The position numbers and the translations under genes were made by a program. Below the pieces are notes generated by a model. It was not told where the DNA came from, did not search any database, and saw nothing but the letters and a program-made list of their open reading frames with translations. From Streptomyces sp. NBC_00539 (GTDB lineage Bacteria > Actinomycetota > Actinomycetes > Streptomycetales > Streptomycetaceae), in NCBI RefSeq assembly GCF_036346105.1, contig NZ_CP107811.1, positions 2,672,501 through 2,736,500 on the forward strand: a DNA stretch of 64,000 nucleotides, in the 5' to 3' direction. Below, one piece after another: positions 38,127 to 48,108 of the stretch (within the stretch, counting starts at the first letter, position 1; each line of letters starts with the position of its first letter).

Positions 38127-38753
38127 CTACTTGATGTGCCCGTTGTCGTCCGAGAACGCCGTACGGTACTGCTCGCAGCCGGAGTCCCAGGGCAGGGTTC
38201 CCCGGAGCGTCCCGTAGCCGGAGCGGGTGAGCGACCACTCCACCGTGTACCGACCGGTGTCGCAGGCGATCCGCTTCCCGCCCGGGACCTTGACCCGGCC
38301 CGTGGCCGGCCGGCCGGTCAGCTCCTGGTCCACCTCCGCCGCCTTCGCCCGGCCGGGGGTGAGCAGCACGGCGTGCAGGACGATCGGGTGCTTGCCGTCC
38401 TTCGTCGTCACCGCCTTCTTGACGAGCTGGGAGTCGGCGACCGACCACGCGAACTCGTACGAGGGCATCCAGGCGAGCGTCTTGGGGTCGGGGACGTCCC
38501 GCTCCCACTGCTGGCCGCCCTTGGATTCGGTCCGCTTGACGGTCTTGTACTGGATGGTCGGGTAGAGGCGGAACTGGGCTTCCACCTTGTGCATGTCGTC
38601 CTTCGTCCACATCGACTTCATCGCCTTCTCGCCGCCTGCCGGGTCCTGCAGGTAGGTGCCCTGGGCGGCGGTGGCGGCGGACTGGGCGAGGGCCGGGGCG
38701 AGGGCCGCCAGGGCGGCGGAGAGGGCGAGGGCGGCGGTGCGGGTGCGGTTCAT
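38127..38753 (-). CDS. Secreted hypothetical protein
   Basis: I do not recognise a family. The 208-residue product has a clear signal peptide (residues 1 to about 30; LALSAALAALAPALAQSAATA). The mature part contains GTYLQDPAGGEKAMKSMWTKDDM, SYEFAWSVADSQLV and GKRIACDTGRYTVEWSLTRSGYGT, with two cysteines (one here and one in WDSGCEQYR) that could form a disulfide. No transmembrane segment follows the signal. Stands alone between the lipoprotein gene and the serine hydrolase gene. Confidence 0.75.
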   Translation of the reverse strand: MNRTRTAALALSAALAALAPALAQSAATAAQGTYLQDPAGGEKAMKSMWTKDDMHKVEAQFRLYPTIQYKTVKRTESKGGQQWERDVPDPKTLAWMPSYEFAWSVADSQLVKKAVTTKDGKHPIVLHAVLLTPGRAKAAEVDQELTGRPATGRVKVPGGKRIACDTGRYTVEWSLTRSGYGTLRGTLPWDSGCEQYRTAFSDDNGHIK

Positions 38754-38927
38754 GCCCGGACCAACGGGGGCTCGGGGCGGGCCGGAACGACGCCGCGGGC
38801 GCGTTCACCCGTAAGGGAGCCGGGGCCGGAGGCGGAGGTGACGGATTCGCGCAGACCCAGGAATACCAGCTGATGAGCGCCAGTTGGGCCGTGCATTCGA
38901 TACGTACGGGTACCACAGGGGGATTAC

Positions 38928-40061
38928 ATGAGCGTGCAGGTGAACGGCACCGTGGCGGCGGGCTGGGAGACGGTCCGGGCCGAGTTCGAGGCCGTGGTGG
39001 CGGCCGAGCGGCACTCGCCGGAGGCACAGCTGGCCGTACGCCACCACGGGCGCACGGTCGTCGACCTGTGGGCGGGCGAGGACACCGACGGCGAGACCCT
39101 CACCGGCGTCTTCTCGATCAGCAAGGGCGCGGCTCACCTGGTGGTGGCGCTGCTCGTCCAGGACGGCGTGCTGGAACTGGACCGGCCGGTCGTCTCGTAC
39201 TGGCCGGAGTTCACCGGCGACGGCAAGGAGCGGCTGACGGTGCGGGAGCTGGTCTCGCACCGGGCCGGCCTGGTCAACACCCCCGAGGGCTTCACCATCG
39301 AGGAGCTGGCCGACGACGCGCTGGTCGCGGCCCGGCTGGCGGCCACGAAGCCGTACTGGGAGCCGGGGACGGCGTACGGGTACCACGCACTCGTCATCGC
39401 CGCGCTGACCGGTGAGGTCGTACGGCGGGTCACCGGCCGCTCGGTCCAGGAGGTCTACGAGGAGCGCGTGCGCGCGCCGTACGGGCTGGACCTGTACCTG
39501 GGGTTGCCGGCGGAGGCGGAGTCCCGCTGGAAGCCGGTCCTGGAGGCGCTGCCGACGCCCGCGCAGCTGGAGATCGCGGCGGCGGCGCCGCGGCCCGAGC
39601 TGATGCCGATCGCGTTCAACTGGCACACCGATCCGCCGCTGGACCTCGTCGCGTACGCCAACCACCCCCTGGTGAAGGCGCAGGGTCCGGCGTCGGCGGG
39701 CGGTGTCGGCACGGCGGCCGCGATCGCGGGCATGTACGCGGCGGCGATCAGCGGGGTCGACGGCCGGCCGGCGCTGCTGCTGCCGCAGACGGTCGCCGAG
39801 ATCGCGAAGCCGCACACCCCGGGCGAGGACCGGGTGACCTCGGAGGCGGACCACTTCGCGCTGGGCTTCGAACGGCAGCCGGCGGTGGGTCCGGAGGCGT
39901 TCGGGCACTGCGGCGCGGCGGGCGCGAACGGCTTCGCGGACCCCGTCACGGGCATCGCGTACGGGTACACGCGCCGCCGCTTCGGCTTCCCGGGCGGTAC
40001 GGCCCCGGAGAACCTCCCCCTGACCGCGGCGGTGCTGAAGGTGGCCCGGGCGGCCTCCTGA
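38928..40061 (+). CDS. Serine hydrolase of the class C beta-lactamase/esterase family
   Basis: A 377-residue protein without signal peptide. The S-x-x-K nucleophile is S63-I-S-K66 in GVFSISKGAAH. The tyrosine of the second motif is in AYGYHALVIAAL, and an HCGAAG segment near residue 325 takes the place of the K-T-G-like H-x-G box. This is the EstB-like branch, cytoplasmic esterases or peptidases that resemble penicillin-binding proteins, rather than a resistance enzyme. It ends at a GC-rich repeat region shared with the deacetylase gene. Confidence 0.85.
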   Translation: MSVQVNGTVAAGWETVRAEFEAVVAAERHSPEAQLAVRHHGRTVVDLWAGEDTDGETLTGVFSISKGAAHLVVALLVQDGVLELDRPVVSYWPEFTGDGKERLTVRELVSHRAGLVNTPEGFTIEELADDALVAARLAATKPYWEPGTAYGYHALVIAALTGEVVRRVTGRSVQEVYEERVRAPYGLDLYLGLPAEAESRWKPVLEALPTPAQLEIAAAAPRPELMPIAFNWHTDPPLDLVAYANHPLVKAQGPASAGGVGTAAAIAGMYAAAISGVDGRPALLLPQTVAEIAKPHTPGEDRVTSEADHFALGFERQPAVGPEAFGHCGAAGANGFADPVTGIAYGYTRRRFGFPGGTAPENLPLTAAVLKVARAAS

Positions 40062-40062
40062 C

Positions 40063-40164
40063 GGCCGGGGCGCGGGTCAGGGCGCGGTGCGGGGCGCGGT
40101 GCGGGGCGCAGGCCGCGGCGCGGTGCGGGGCGCAGGCCGGGGCGCGGGTCAGGGCGCGGTGCGG
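40063..40164. repeat. 30-bp direct duplication and short tandem GC repeats
   Basis: A perfect 30-base sequence at 40063-40092 recurs at 40135-40164. The DNA between is built of GGCGCGGTGCGG-type units. The second copy contains the stop codon of the deacetylase gene (40149-40151), so the first looks like a copy of that gene end. Confidence 0.9.
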
Positions 40165-40964
40165 ACCGGGAAGCCGGTCGGCCGGCCCTGGCCGGCGAGC
40201 CGGTCGAGCACCAGGTCGAGGGCCTGGACGGTCTGGGAGCGGTTGCCCCCGCCGTCGTGGAAGAGCAGGGTCGGCCCGTTCTTCATCTCCCGCTCGACGG
40301 TGGCGACGATCGCCGCGACGCCCGGCTTGGCGAAGTCCTTGCTGTCGACGTTCCAGCCGAGCGGGCGCATGCCGTTCTCGGCGGCGAGGCGACGGCTCTG
40401 CGGGGTGAAGGCGCCGCCGGGCGCCCGGTAGTACGCGACCTCGGCGGCGCCGCCCGCCGCCCGCTCTATCTGCCGCTTCGCGGCCAGGATCTGCTCCTGC
40501 TGGTAGGCGGTGGGCTTCTTGTCCATCGCCGTGTCGTGCGAGGTGGTGTGGTCACAGAGCCGGTGGCCCCCCGCGACGACCTGCTCGACGAGGTCGGGGC
40601 GGGCCTCGGCCTGGGGCCCGATCATGCAGAAGGTGGCCTTCACGTCGTGCCGCTTGAGCACGTCGAGGACCTGCGGGGTCCAGCGGGGGTCGGGCCCGTC
40701 GTCGATGGTGATGTTGACGGCCCGCGCTCCGCCTTCGGAGGCGTGGGCTATGCCCTCGGGTATGCGCCGGGACGTGTCGTGGGGAGCGGTGGCCCCTGGC
40801 GCCGCGGAGGGCCCCCCACCCGCCCGGGGGCTGTCCTGGACCGGTCCGGTGAGGGTCGTCGCTCCCCACACCGTCGCCGCGGCGGCCGCCGCCACTGCCG
40901 CTGTCGCGATGGCCGGCCGGGCCGTCGTCGTTCCCCGTCGCCGTCCGCCTGCCGTGAACTTCAT
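40149..40964 (-). CDS. Exported polysaccharide deacetylase (NodB domain, CE4)
   Basis: A 271-residue protein. A basic start (MKFTAGGRRRG) and a hydrophobic segment (about 17-35) form a signal peptide or membrane anchor. The NodB domain (about 80-260) has the motif-1 aspartates in AVNITIDDGPDPRW, the metal-binding histidines in LCDHTTSHDTA, YYRAPGGAF, and LLFHDGGGNRSQTV near the end. It removes acetyl groups from chitin, peptidoglycan or a similar polysaccharide. The ATG at 40964 is chosen because upstream frame is antisense intergenic DNA. Its 3' end lies in a repeat. Confidence 0.9.
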   Translation of the reverse strand: MKFTAGGRRRGTTTARPAIATAAVAAAAAATVWGATTLTGPVQDSPRAGGGPSAAPGATAPHDTSRRIPEGIAHASEGGARAVNITIDDGPDPRWTPQVLDVLKRHDVKATFCMIGPQAEARPDLVEQVVAGGHRLCDHTTSHDTAMDKKPTAYQQEQILAAKRQIERAAGGAAEVAYYRAPGGAFTPQSRRLAAENGMRPLGWNVDSKDFAKPGVAAIVATVEREMKNGPTLLFHDGGGNRSQTVQALDLVLDRLAGQGRPTGFPVRTAP

Positions 40965-41122
40965 GAGCCGTTTCAACTCCCCGCATCGCGTCCGCTTTGT
41001 GTGATCCGTCCATAGATCATGACGTCCGCCGCCGGTGAGGAGTTCCGCCCGAAAGGGCGTCAAGTGCCGTGTCGGAGATTTGTCGGTGATCGTCCTTGCG
41101 GTGGCGGGGAGTTGGACGCGCG

Positions 41123-41167
41123 AAAAAAGCCCGGCCCCGGGGGATCGGCGGATCCCCGGGGCCGGGC
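41123..41167 (-). terminator. Rho-independent terminator of the DHA2 exporter gene
   Basis: A long GC-rich hairpin with at least 14 bp (41129-41142 with 41154-41167), 17 bases after the exporter stop codon and followed on the minus strand by TTTTTT (41123-41128). Confidence 0.88.
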
Positions 41168-41183
41168 CTTCATGAGGCACGAC

Positions 41184-42874
<1,691 letters not shown>

Positions 42875-42888
42875 TTCTTGGGAGAGTC

Positions 42889-43470
42889 ATGTCCAGCAGC
42901 AGTCCGCACCAGCGGCGCGGGAACACGCGCCAGCGCATCCAGGACGTCGCGCTGGAGCTCTTCGCCGAGCAGGGGTACGAGAAGACGTCGCTGCGCGAGA
43001 TCGCGGAGCGGCTCGATGTCACGAAGGCGGCGCTGTACTACCACTTCAAGACCAAGGAAGACATCATCATCAGCGTCTTCGAGGACCTGACCCAGCCCAT
43101 CGACGACTTGATCGGCTGGGCCGAGGGCGAGCCGCGCACCCTGGAGACCAAGCGGGAGGTGCTGCGCCGCTACAGCGAGGCGATGGCGGCGGGAACCTCG
43201 CTCTACCGGTTCATGCAGGAGAACCAGGCGACGGTGCGGGAGCTCAGCATCGGCGACACCATGAAGAAGCGGCTCTTCGCCCTGGTGGAACTCCTCAGGG
43301 CGCCGGACGCACCCCTGGCCGACCAAGTCCGCTGCATCAGCGCGCTGTTCACCCTGCATGCCGGAATGATGTTCCTCCAGCACGTGGAGGGCGACCCCGA
43401 GGAGACCCGTAAAGCTGCCCTGGAGGTCGCCACGGACCTCATCGTCCAGGCCCACCACCAGCAGCCGTAA
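42889..43470 (+). CDS. TetR-family repressor
   Basis: A 193-residue regulator. ATG 42889 follows GGGAGAG. The DNA-binding domain is clear at about residues 10-58: TRQRIQDVALELFAEQGYEKTSLREIAERLDVTKAALYYHFKTKED. The rest is the helical ligand-binding and dimer domain, with RFMQENQATVRELSIGD. It is divergent from the DHA2 exporter, and the shared inverted repeat covers both promoters. It probably represses both until a toxic ligand binds. Convergent with the ATPase gene at 14 bases. Confidence 0.92.
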   Translation: MSSSSPHQRRGNTRQRIQDVALELFAEQGYEKTSLREIAERLDVTKAALYYHFKTKEDIIISVFEDLTQPIDDLIGWAEGEPRTLETKREVLRRYSEAMAAGTSLYRFMQENQATVRELSIGDTMKKRLFALVELLRAPDAPLADQVRCISALFTLHAGMMFLQHVEGDPEETRKAALEVATDLIVQAHHQQP

Positions 43471-43484
43471 CCCCTGGGGGCCGG

Positions 43485-44003
43485 TCAGGCGGCAAGGTAG
43501 CCGACCGCGCCCGTCGCGGGCAGGGCCGCCCACGTGCGCGTACCGCCACCGGGCTCACGCGATCCCTCGATCCCCCAGGCCCCGCCGCACTCCCGGACGA
43601 CCGCCGCCATCAGCCGCAGCGCGGAGCGCCGGCGCGCCTCGCAGTGCGCGGCGAGGCGGGGGTGCGCGTGGGGGGCGTGGCCGTCGTAGACGGTGAGCCG
43701 GAGCGCGCCCTCGCGGTGCCGGACGGACAGGTACAGACTTCGCGCGGGGTCCAAGTACCAGGTCGCCCCGACCAGTTCGCCGGTGACCTGCACGGCGGCC
43801 GGCGCGAGCGGGTCGAGCCCGTGGGCGTGCAGGGCGGCGCGTACGGCGCTGCGGGCGATCTGCGCGCTGTGCGGCTCGCCGGGGAGGGTGAGGCTGCACG
43901 AGAGGTCGTCGGGGACCGGAGGTCCGGTGGGGGCGGTGGGCACGACCGGGCAGGCGGTGAACCCGCCGGTGGGGGTGGCGGCCGGGTCGAAGGGGCTGGG
44001 CAT
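43485..44003 (-). CDS. RsbW-like ATP-binding protein
   Basis: A 172-residue protein of the anti-sigma-like ATPase group common in Streptomyces. ATG 44003 has a GGGAGT ribosome site; the frame stays open upstream without a better start. It shows a degenerate ATPase pattern: LPGEPHSAQIARSAVRAAL, VQVTGELVGATWYLDP (N-box region, with the usual NA replaced by T-W), LRLTVYDGH (G1-like), and GGTRTWAALPA. The glycine-rich lid is poor, so nucleotide binding may be weak. The XRE/DUF397-like genes are divergent, forming a familiar three-gene regulatory set. Confidence 0.72.
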   Translation of the reverse strand: MPSPFDPAATPTGGFTACPVVPTAPTGPPVPDDLSCSLTLPGEPHSAQIARSAVRAALHAHGLDPLAPAAVQVTGELVGATWYLDPARSLYLSVRHREGALRLTVYDGHAPHAHPRLAAHCEARRRSALRLMAAVVRECGGAWGIEGSREPGGGTRTWAALPATGAVGYLAA

Positions 44004-44254
44004 CGGTGACTCCCTGGTGCGACGTTGCTGTTCGGCTGACGTGACTTCGGTGAGTTCGACGCGCACGGGTGGCTGACGCGGGCGGGGAGCGTGGCTCGTC
44101 GCCGAGGCCCGAGGCATGCTGCGGCGGTGCACTTCAACTCCCCTGCGTGAGCGGTGCGTTACCCAATGTAGTGCCTGGGTGGACTATTGACCACCTCCTT
44201 GCGATGATTCGTTCACTTCTGGAGGCGAAGGTCCCGACACGGCAGACTGCACCC

Positions 44255-45106
44255 ATGCCGCCGAGGATTGCGCCCACCGAACGACAGAAGCGACTGGGCG
44301 CCGAGCTGCGCAGGATGAGGCTGGCGGCGGACGTGTCCGCCGAATCCGCCGCAGGGCTGCTCGGCGTCGACCGCTCCAAGGTGTCGGCCATCGAGCAGGG
44401 CATCCGGACCATCAGTGAGGAACGGCTCCGGACGCTGGCCTGCCACTGCGACTGCGCGGACGAGGAGTACATCGATGCGCTCGTGGCCATGGCCCAGCCG
44501 CGGAAGCGAGGTTGGTGGGAGCGCTACCGGGGCACCCTGTCCGCCGCCATGCTCGACATCGCCGAGACGGAGGCGCACGCCACCCGCATGCGGTGCGCAC
44601 ACTCGGTGCACGTTCCGGGGCTGCTCCAGACCAGCGACCACGCACTCGCCCTCTTCCGGTTCGTCGTACCGACCCTCCCGGAACAAGAGATCGCCCTGCG
44701 CTTGGCCCATCGTCTGGAGCGACAGCAGGTGTTGGAGGGTGACTCGGCACCCGAGTACGTCGCGGTCGTCCACGAGGCGGCTCTGCGGATGCGCTTCGGC
44801 GGCCGGAAGGTGGCGCGGGCCCAGCTGGAGCACCTGCTGACCGCGTCGGACAGGCCCAACGTGGTCCTGCGCGTCCTCCCCTTCGAGGCGGAAGGGTTCC
44901 CCGGCGCGGGCCAGACGGTCAACTACCTGGAGGGCCCGGTCCCGCGGCTGGACACGGTCCAGGTCGACAGCACGCACGGCGCGGACTTCCTGCACACCGA
45001 GGCGCAACTGGCGCAGTACCGTTGCCAATTGGACTGGACGGAACGGCTCAGCCTGCCACCCGGCCCGTCCCGGGACTTCATCCACCACCTGGCTCGCGAA
45101 CTCTGA
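44255..45106 (+). CDS. XRE-family regulator with DUF5753 domain
   Basis: A 283-residue protein. The helix-turn-helix is at about residues 8-60: RQKRLGAELRRMRLAADVSAESAAGLLGVDRSKVSAIEQGIRTIS. The DUF5753 domain (about 95-275) has VPGLLQTSDHALALF, YVAVVHEAALRMRFGG and VLRVLPFEAEGFPGAGQTVNYLEGP. This is the Streptomyces family that works with DUF397 proteins and anti-sigma-like ATPases in development and antibiotic control. ATG 44255 is preferred; in-frame ATG 44204 would add 17 residues. The DUF397-like gene follows 10 bases later. Confidence 0.9.
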   Translation: MPPRIAPTERQKRLGAELRRMRLAADVSAESAAGLLGVDRSKVSAIEQGIRTISEERLRTLACHCDCADEEYIDALVAMAQPRKRGWWERYRGTLSAAMLDIAETEAHATRMRCAHSVHVPGLLQTSDHALALFRFVVPTLPEQEIALRLAHRLERQQVLEGDSAPEYVAVVHEAALRMRFGGRKVARAQLEHLLTASDRPNVVLRVLPFEAEGFPGAGQTVNYLEGPVPRLDTVQVDSTHGADFLHTEAQLAQYRCQLDWTERLSLPPGPSRDFIHHLAREL

Positions 45107-45116
45107 GGGGACACCG

Positions 45117-45308
45117 ATGGCAGACATCACCTGGGAAGACGCCTTCTGCGGCGAGGGCGCGAGCTGCTACCGGATCGGGGTGGACGGGGACGGCAACAGC
45201 TACATCGCCCTCTCCGGCCAAGAGGACACGTACCTCACCGACACCACGGACGCCCTGCGCCAGCTCATCCGGGACATCAAGGCCGGCAAGGCCGACCACC
45301 TCCTATGA
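45117..45308 (+). CDS. DUF397-like small protein
   Basis: A 63-residue acidic protein (MADITWEDAFCGEGASC, YIALSGQEDTYLTDTTDALRQLIRDIKAGKADHLL). The layout, a short N-terminal cysteine-containing part, an S-G-Q-E-D turn and a C-terminal helix ending K-A-G-K-A-D, follows DUF397 proteins, although the match is weak. Such proteins sit beside XRE/DUF5753 regulators and are thought to bind them. It starts 10 bases after the XRE stop and its end overlaps the convergent hydrolase gene by 6 bases. Confidence 0.75.
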   Translation: MADITWEDAFCGEGASCYRIGVDGDGNSYIALSGQEDTYLTDTTDALRQLIRDIKAGKADHLL

Positions 45309-46103
45309 CCGCAGGAACCCCGTGAGGGTGTCGACGTAGGCGTCCGGGTGGGTGACGTGGGGGACGTGACCGGCGCCCTCCAGGGTGACGACCCGCGCCC
45401 CCCGCAGCGCCTTGCCGAGCTTGGCGACGATTCCCGGGAACCAGGGCATGCCCTCGCTGCCCGTGGTCAGCAGGGCGGGGCCGGTGTAGCCGGCGGCGAG
45501 GCGCGGCAGGTCGATCATGGCCCAAGACGGGTCCGACTGCTCGTCGAGGAAGGTGGGGGCGTTGGCGATGAACGTCTCGCGGATCGGCTCAGGCACCCTG
45601 CCCCACTCGCCCGGCCCGGAGACCACCTCTTCCACGAAGCGCCGGGCCGCGGCCGCGTGGTCACCGCCGCGGATGTCCGCGAAGACCGCGTCCAGGCGCA
45701 GGCGGGCGGCTTGCGCTTCCTCATCGCCCTCGACGAGACCCAGCAGCGGGGGCTCGTGGGCGGCGAGGGTGCGGAACAGCTCGGGGCGGCGGGCGGCGAG
45801 CCCGAGGGCGGTGGACCCGCCGAAGGAACTCCCCGCGACGTGGGCCGGGGCGAGGTCCAGGGTCTCGATGAGCGCCGCGAGGTCGTCCTCGTCTTCCCTG
45901 CGGGTCCCCTGGCCGGGCGGGCGCTCGCTGCCGCTGTGACCGCGGCGGTCGTAGACCACCACCCGGTACGACCCGGCCAGGCGCGGGGCGACCAGGCGCC
46001 AGGAGTGGTGGTCGACCCAGGACCCGTGGACCAGTACGAGGGGATCACCCTCGCCCGTGACCTCGTAGAACAGTTCCACGCCGTTCACCCGGGTCCGTGG
46101 CAT
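45303..46103 (-). CDS. Alpha/beta hydrolase
   Basis: A 266-residue hydrolase. MPRTRVNGVELFYEVTGEGDPLVLVHGSWVDHHSW shows the lid-strand and oxyanion HGS motif; the nucleophile elbow is AGSSFGGSTALGLA; the catalytic histidine is in LEGAGHVPHVTHP near residue 245. ATG 46103 gives the usual family start. No signal peptide. The substrate is unknown. It ends inside the convergent DUF397-like gene with a 6-base overlap and no intervening terminator. Confidence 0.85.
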   Translation of the reverse strand: MPRTRVNGVELFYEVTGEGDPLVLVHGSWVDHHSWRLVAPRLAGSYRVVVYDRRGHSGSERPPGQGTRREDEDDLAALIETLDLAPAHVAGSSFGGSTALGLAARRPELFRTLAAHEPPLLGLVEGDEEAQAARLRLDAVFADIRGGDHAAAARRFVEEVVSGPGEWGRVPEPIRETFIANAPTFLDEQSDPSWAMIDLPRLAAGYTGPALLTTGSEGMPWFPGIVAKLGKALRGARVVTLEGAGHVPHVTHPDAYVDTLTGFLRS

Positions 46104-46216
46104 GCCGAGTCTCCTCCTCCGCCGGTAGGTCCGCCGGGACACATACCTCGGACGGCGCCCCCTCACACGCGGCGTTAGCCCGGGTGGCGGTGCGCGTGCG
46201 GGGGCGAGCGGGCGGC

Positions 46217-46852
46217 CTACTTCTCGCTGCGGGGGAAGGTGATCTCGACGCGGCGGTTCTTCTTGCGGCCCTCTTCAGTGCCGTTGTCGGCGATCGGGTA
46301 GTCCTCGCTGTAACCCCGGACGTCGAAGATGACCCCGGGGCTGGTCACCGTCTTGGCGAGTTCCGCCTGTACGGCGTCGGCGCGCTGCTTGGACAGTTCC
46401 TTGCCGTGCTCGTAGCTGCCCTGGTCGTCGGTGAACCCGAAGACCCGGACGCGGGTCGCCTTCTGCTGGTTGATCTCCTGTGCGATGGCCTGGATGCGGG
46501 CGGCGGCCTGGGCGTTGAAGACGGCGCTGTCCTCGGGGAAGAGCACCTCGGCCTGCAGGGCCATCATGACGGTCTGGTTGGTCTCCTGCCGCCGCTGCTC
46601 CCCGCCGAGGTCCTCGACGACCTCGGCGATGTCGAGCACCTTGATGGGGGCCAGCGTTCCGCCCTGCGGGATCTTGAGGCCGGGCGCGTTGGAGTCGATG
46701 GCCACGGGCGCGGCGGCGGAGGGCTCGGTCCCGGGCGGCACGGAAGGCTTGACGTCGTCGGCGTACGCGGTGGTCGCGCCGAGGATGTGGGCGCCGGCGA
46801 TGACGAGGCCGGCGACGGCGGTCGCGGCGGAGACGCGGTGGCGTTTGGTCAT
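46217..46852 (-). CDS. Exported OmpA-like peptidoglycan-binding protein of the Tad locus
   Basis: A 211-residue protein. Signal peptide at about 1-31 (VAGLVIAGAHILGATTAYA). The mature start is proline/serine-rich. Residues about 95-205 are an OmpA C-terminal domain: EVLFPEDSAVFNAQAAARIQAIAQEI, RVRVFGFTDDQGS with the conserved G-F-T-D-D, LSKQRADAVQAEL, and the end GRKKNRRVEITF. Such domains bind meso-diaminopimelic acid in peptidoglycan. Last gene of the flp-tadG operon, 4 bases after the lipoprotein gene, so it may anchor the pilus to the wall. Confidence 0.88.
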   Translation of the reverse strand: MTKRHRVSAATAVAGLVIAGAHILGATTAYADDVKPSVPPGTEPSAAAPVAIDSNAPGLKIPQGGTLAPIKVLDIAEVVEDLGGEQRRQETNQTVMMALQAEVLFPEDSAVFNAQAAARIQAIAQEINQQKATRVRVFGFTDDQGSYEHGKELSKQRADAVQAELAKTVTSPGVIFDVRGYSEDYPIADNGTEEGRKKNRRVEITFPRSEK

Positions 46853-46856
46853 GGGG

Positions 46857-47444
46857 TCACCCGGAGATTTTGACGGTGGCCGTGGCGAAGGTGGGGAGGC
46901 TGAAGTCCACCTCGGTGGTGGCGGCGGGGGGTGCGGGGAACTGGGCGAAGAACGGGATCGATTCCCCGGGGCCGACACTGGAGACGCCCGTTGTGCAGAG
47001 GCAGCGGGACTCCGTGTCCCGAAGTACGTAGTAGCGCTTCTTGCCCGCCTTATCGACCAGAGTCGCCCCCGCAACTGACTCTCCGGTGCCGTTGAGCTCG
47101 ACACCACGCCAGGTCGCCGTGTCGTTGTAGGACTGGGACCCCGTGTTCTTGATCTGACCGTTGACAGTGAGGAAGCCACCTTGGTCACGCCGCACTGAGT
47201 TGAGTTCCAACACCATCCCGCTGGCCCCCTTGGCGGTCGCCAAGATCTCAGTCGGTGCTGAGCTCTGGCCGTTGCTCGGTGCGGCGGACTGCTTCCCCGC
47301 CCCCGGAGATTGCGGAGAGGGTGGATTCTTCGACTTGCCCTCCCCGCCGTCGTCACCGCCGCATCCGGCCAACGCGAGGGCCAGGACCGCCGCAATCGCG
47401 ACGACCGTTCCCCTGCGAACCTTCGCCTTCTGCCGCATGCTCAT
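46857..47444 (-). CDS. Lipoprotein of the Tad locus
   Basis: A 195-residue exported lipoprotein of unknown family. The signal peptide ends at the lipobox ALALAGCGG with C28 as the lipidated residue. A serine/proline/glycine spacer (about 29-65) leads to a compact beta-rich domain: GMVLELNSVRRDQGGFLTVNGQIKNTGSQ, then a C-x-C pair in SRCLCTTGV, and GESIPFFAQFPAPPA. The pattern resembles immunoglobulin-like or DUF4352-type domains of surface lipoproteins. It lies between TadG-like and OmpA-like genes. Confidence 0.75.
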   Translation of the reverse strand: MSMRQKAKVRRGTVVAIAAVLALALAGCGGDDGGEGKSKNPPSPQSPGAGKQSAAPSNGQSSAPTEILATAKGASGMVLELNSVRRDQGGFLTVNGQIKNTGSQSYNDTATWRGVELNGTGESVAGATLVDKAGKKRYYVLRDTESRCLCTTGVSSVGPGESIPFFAQFPAPPAATTEVDFSLPTFATATVKISG

Positions 47445-47475
47445 TTGTGCTGCTTCCTTGTCGATTCGTTGTGGG

Positions 47476-48108
47476 TCAGTCGGTCAGGCGCACGTCGAAG
47501 AGCTTTCTTGCCAGCACATGCCAGGGGTCGGGCTTGGACGGCTCAAAGCTGAGCTCCACCCCACCCTTGCACTCGATCTTTACGGGGCCCGAGTTCAGCA
47601 CCCCACTATCGACAGGACTCTGTGGTGCGCCGGGCGCCGCCGACGCCCCCAGGTGGCAGCGTGGTGTGATCAAAGCAGTGGCGTGGGCCGTGCCGTGCAT
47701 GGATTCAGTACCGGGGATGACCGAGGTCCCCACCGTGCCGTTGGTCTGTACCTTGACGGTGAAGCTGAGCCCGGACGATGTGCAGGTCGCACTTGCGTCG
47801 TTCCGCGTGGCGAAGCTCGTGGCCTCCCCGCATGCGCCCGCTGGGTCGAATAGGTTGCCGAGAACGAGCTTCTCCCAGTCCTTGGGCTGGAGATCAGTTA
47901 GGACCACACCTGGAACCAACGTGTCCCTGGCCTTTTGAGCCGCTGCCAATGCCGCGGCATCAGCCGCTCCTTGTGCATCACTGCGGGTGACTCCGGCTTG
48001 GCCGATGACAAAAAACGCGAGCGCGGCGAAGAGCAGTCCCGCCACCATCACCACATATATGGGAAAGGCCTGCCCGCGGTCGCGGTCACGCACCCGGCGT
48101 GCGGCCAC
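47476..48108 (-). CDS. TadG-like pilus assembly protein
   Basis: A 210-residue protein from GTG 48108, whose first base is shared with the last base of the flp stop codon (TAGTG). The N-terminus has RDRDRGQAFPIYVVMVAGLLFA, the same R-G-Q processing-like motif as the pilins, but with I instead of E at position +5 after the putative cut. The next segment, VTRSDAQGAADAAALAAAQKARD, is the conserved TadG N-terminal helix. The rest is an extracytoplasmic domain with several cysteines. TadG is a minor or anchoring component of Tad pili. Confidence 0.82.
   Translation of the reverse strand: MAARRVRDRDRGQAFPIYVVMVAGLLFAALAFFVIGQAGVTRSDAQGAADAAALAAAQKARDTLVPGVVLTDLQPKDWEKLVLGNLFDPAGACGEATSFATRNDASATCTSSGLSFTVKVQTNGTVGTSVIPGTESMHGTAHATALITPRCHLGASAAPGAPQSPVDSGVLNSGPVKIECKGGVELSFEPSKPDPWHVLARKLFDVRLTD

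Noticed and set aside
44133-44254. Longer XRE regulator starting at 44069 or 44204
   Set aside because: The extra residues do not match the family start, and ATG 44255 gives the normal length before the helix-turn-helix.
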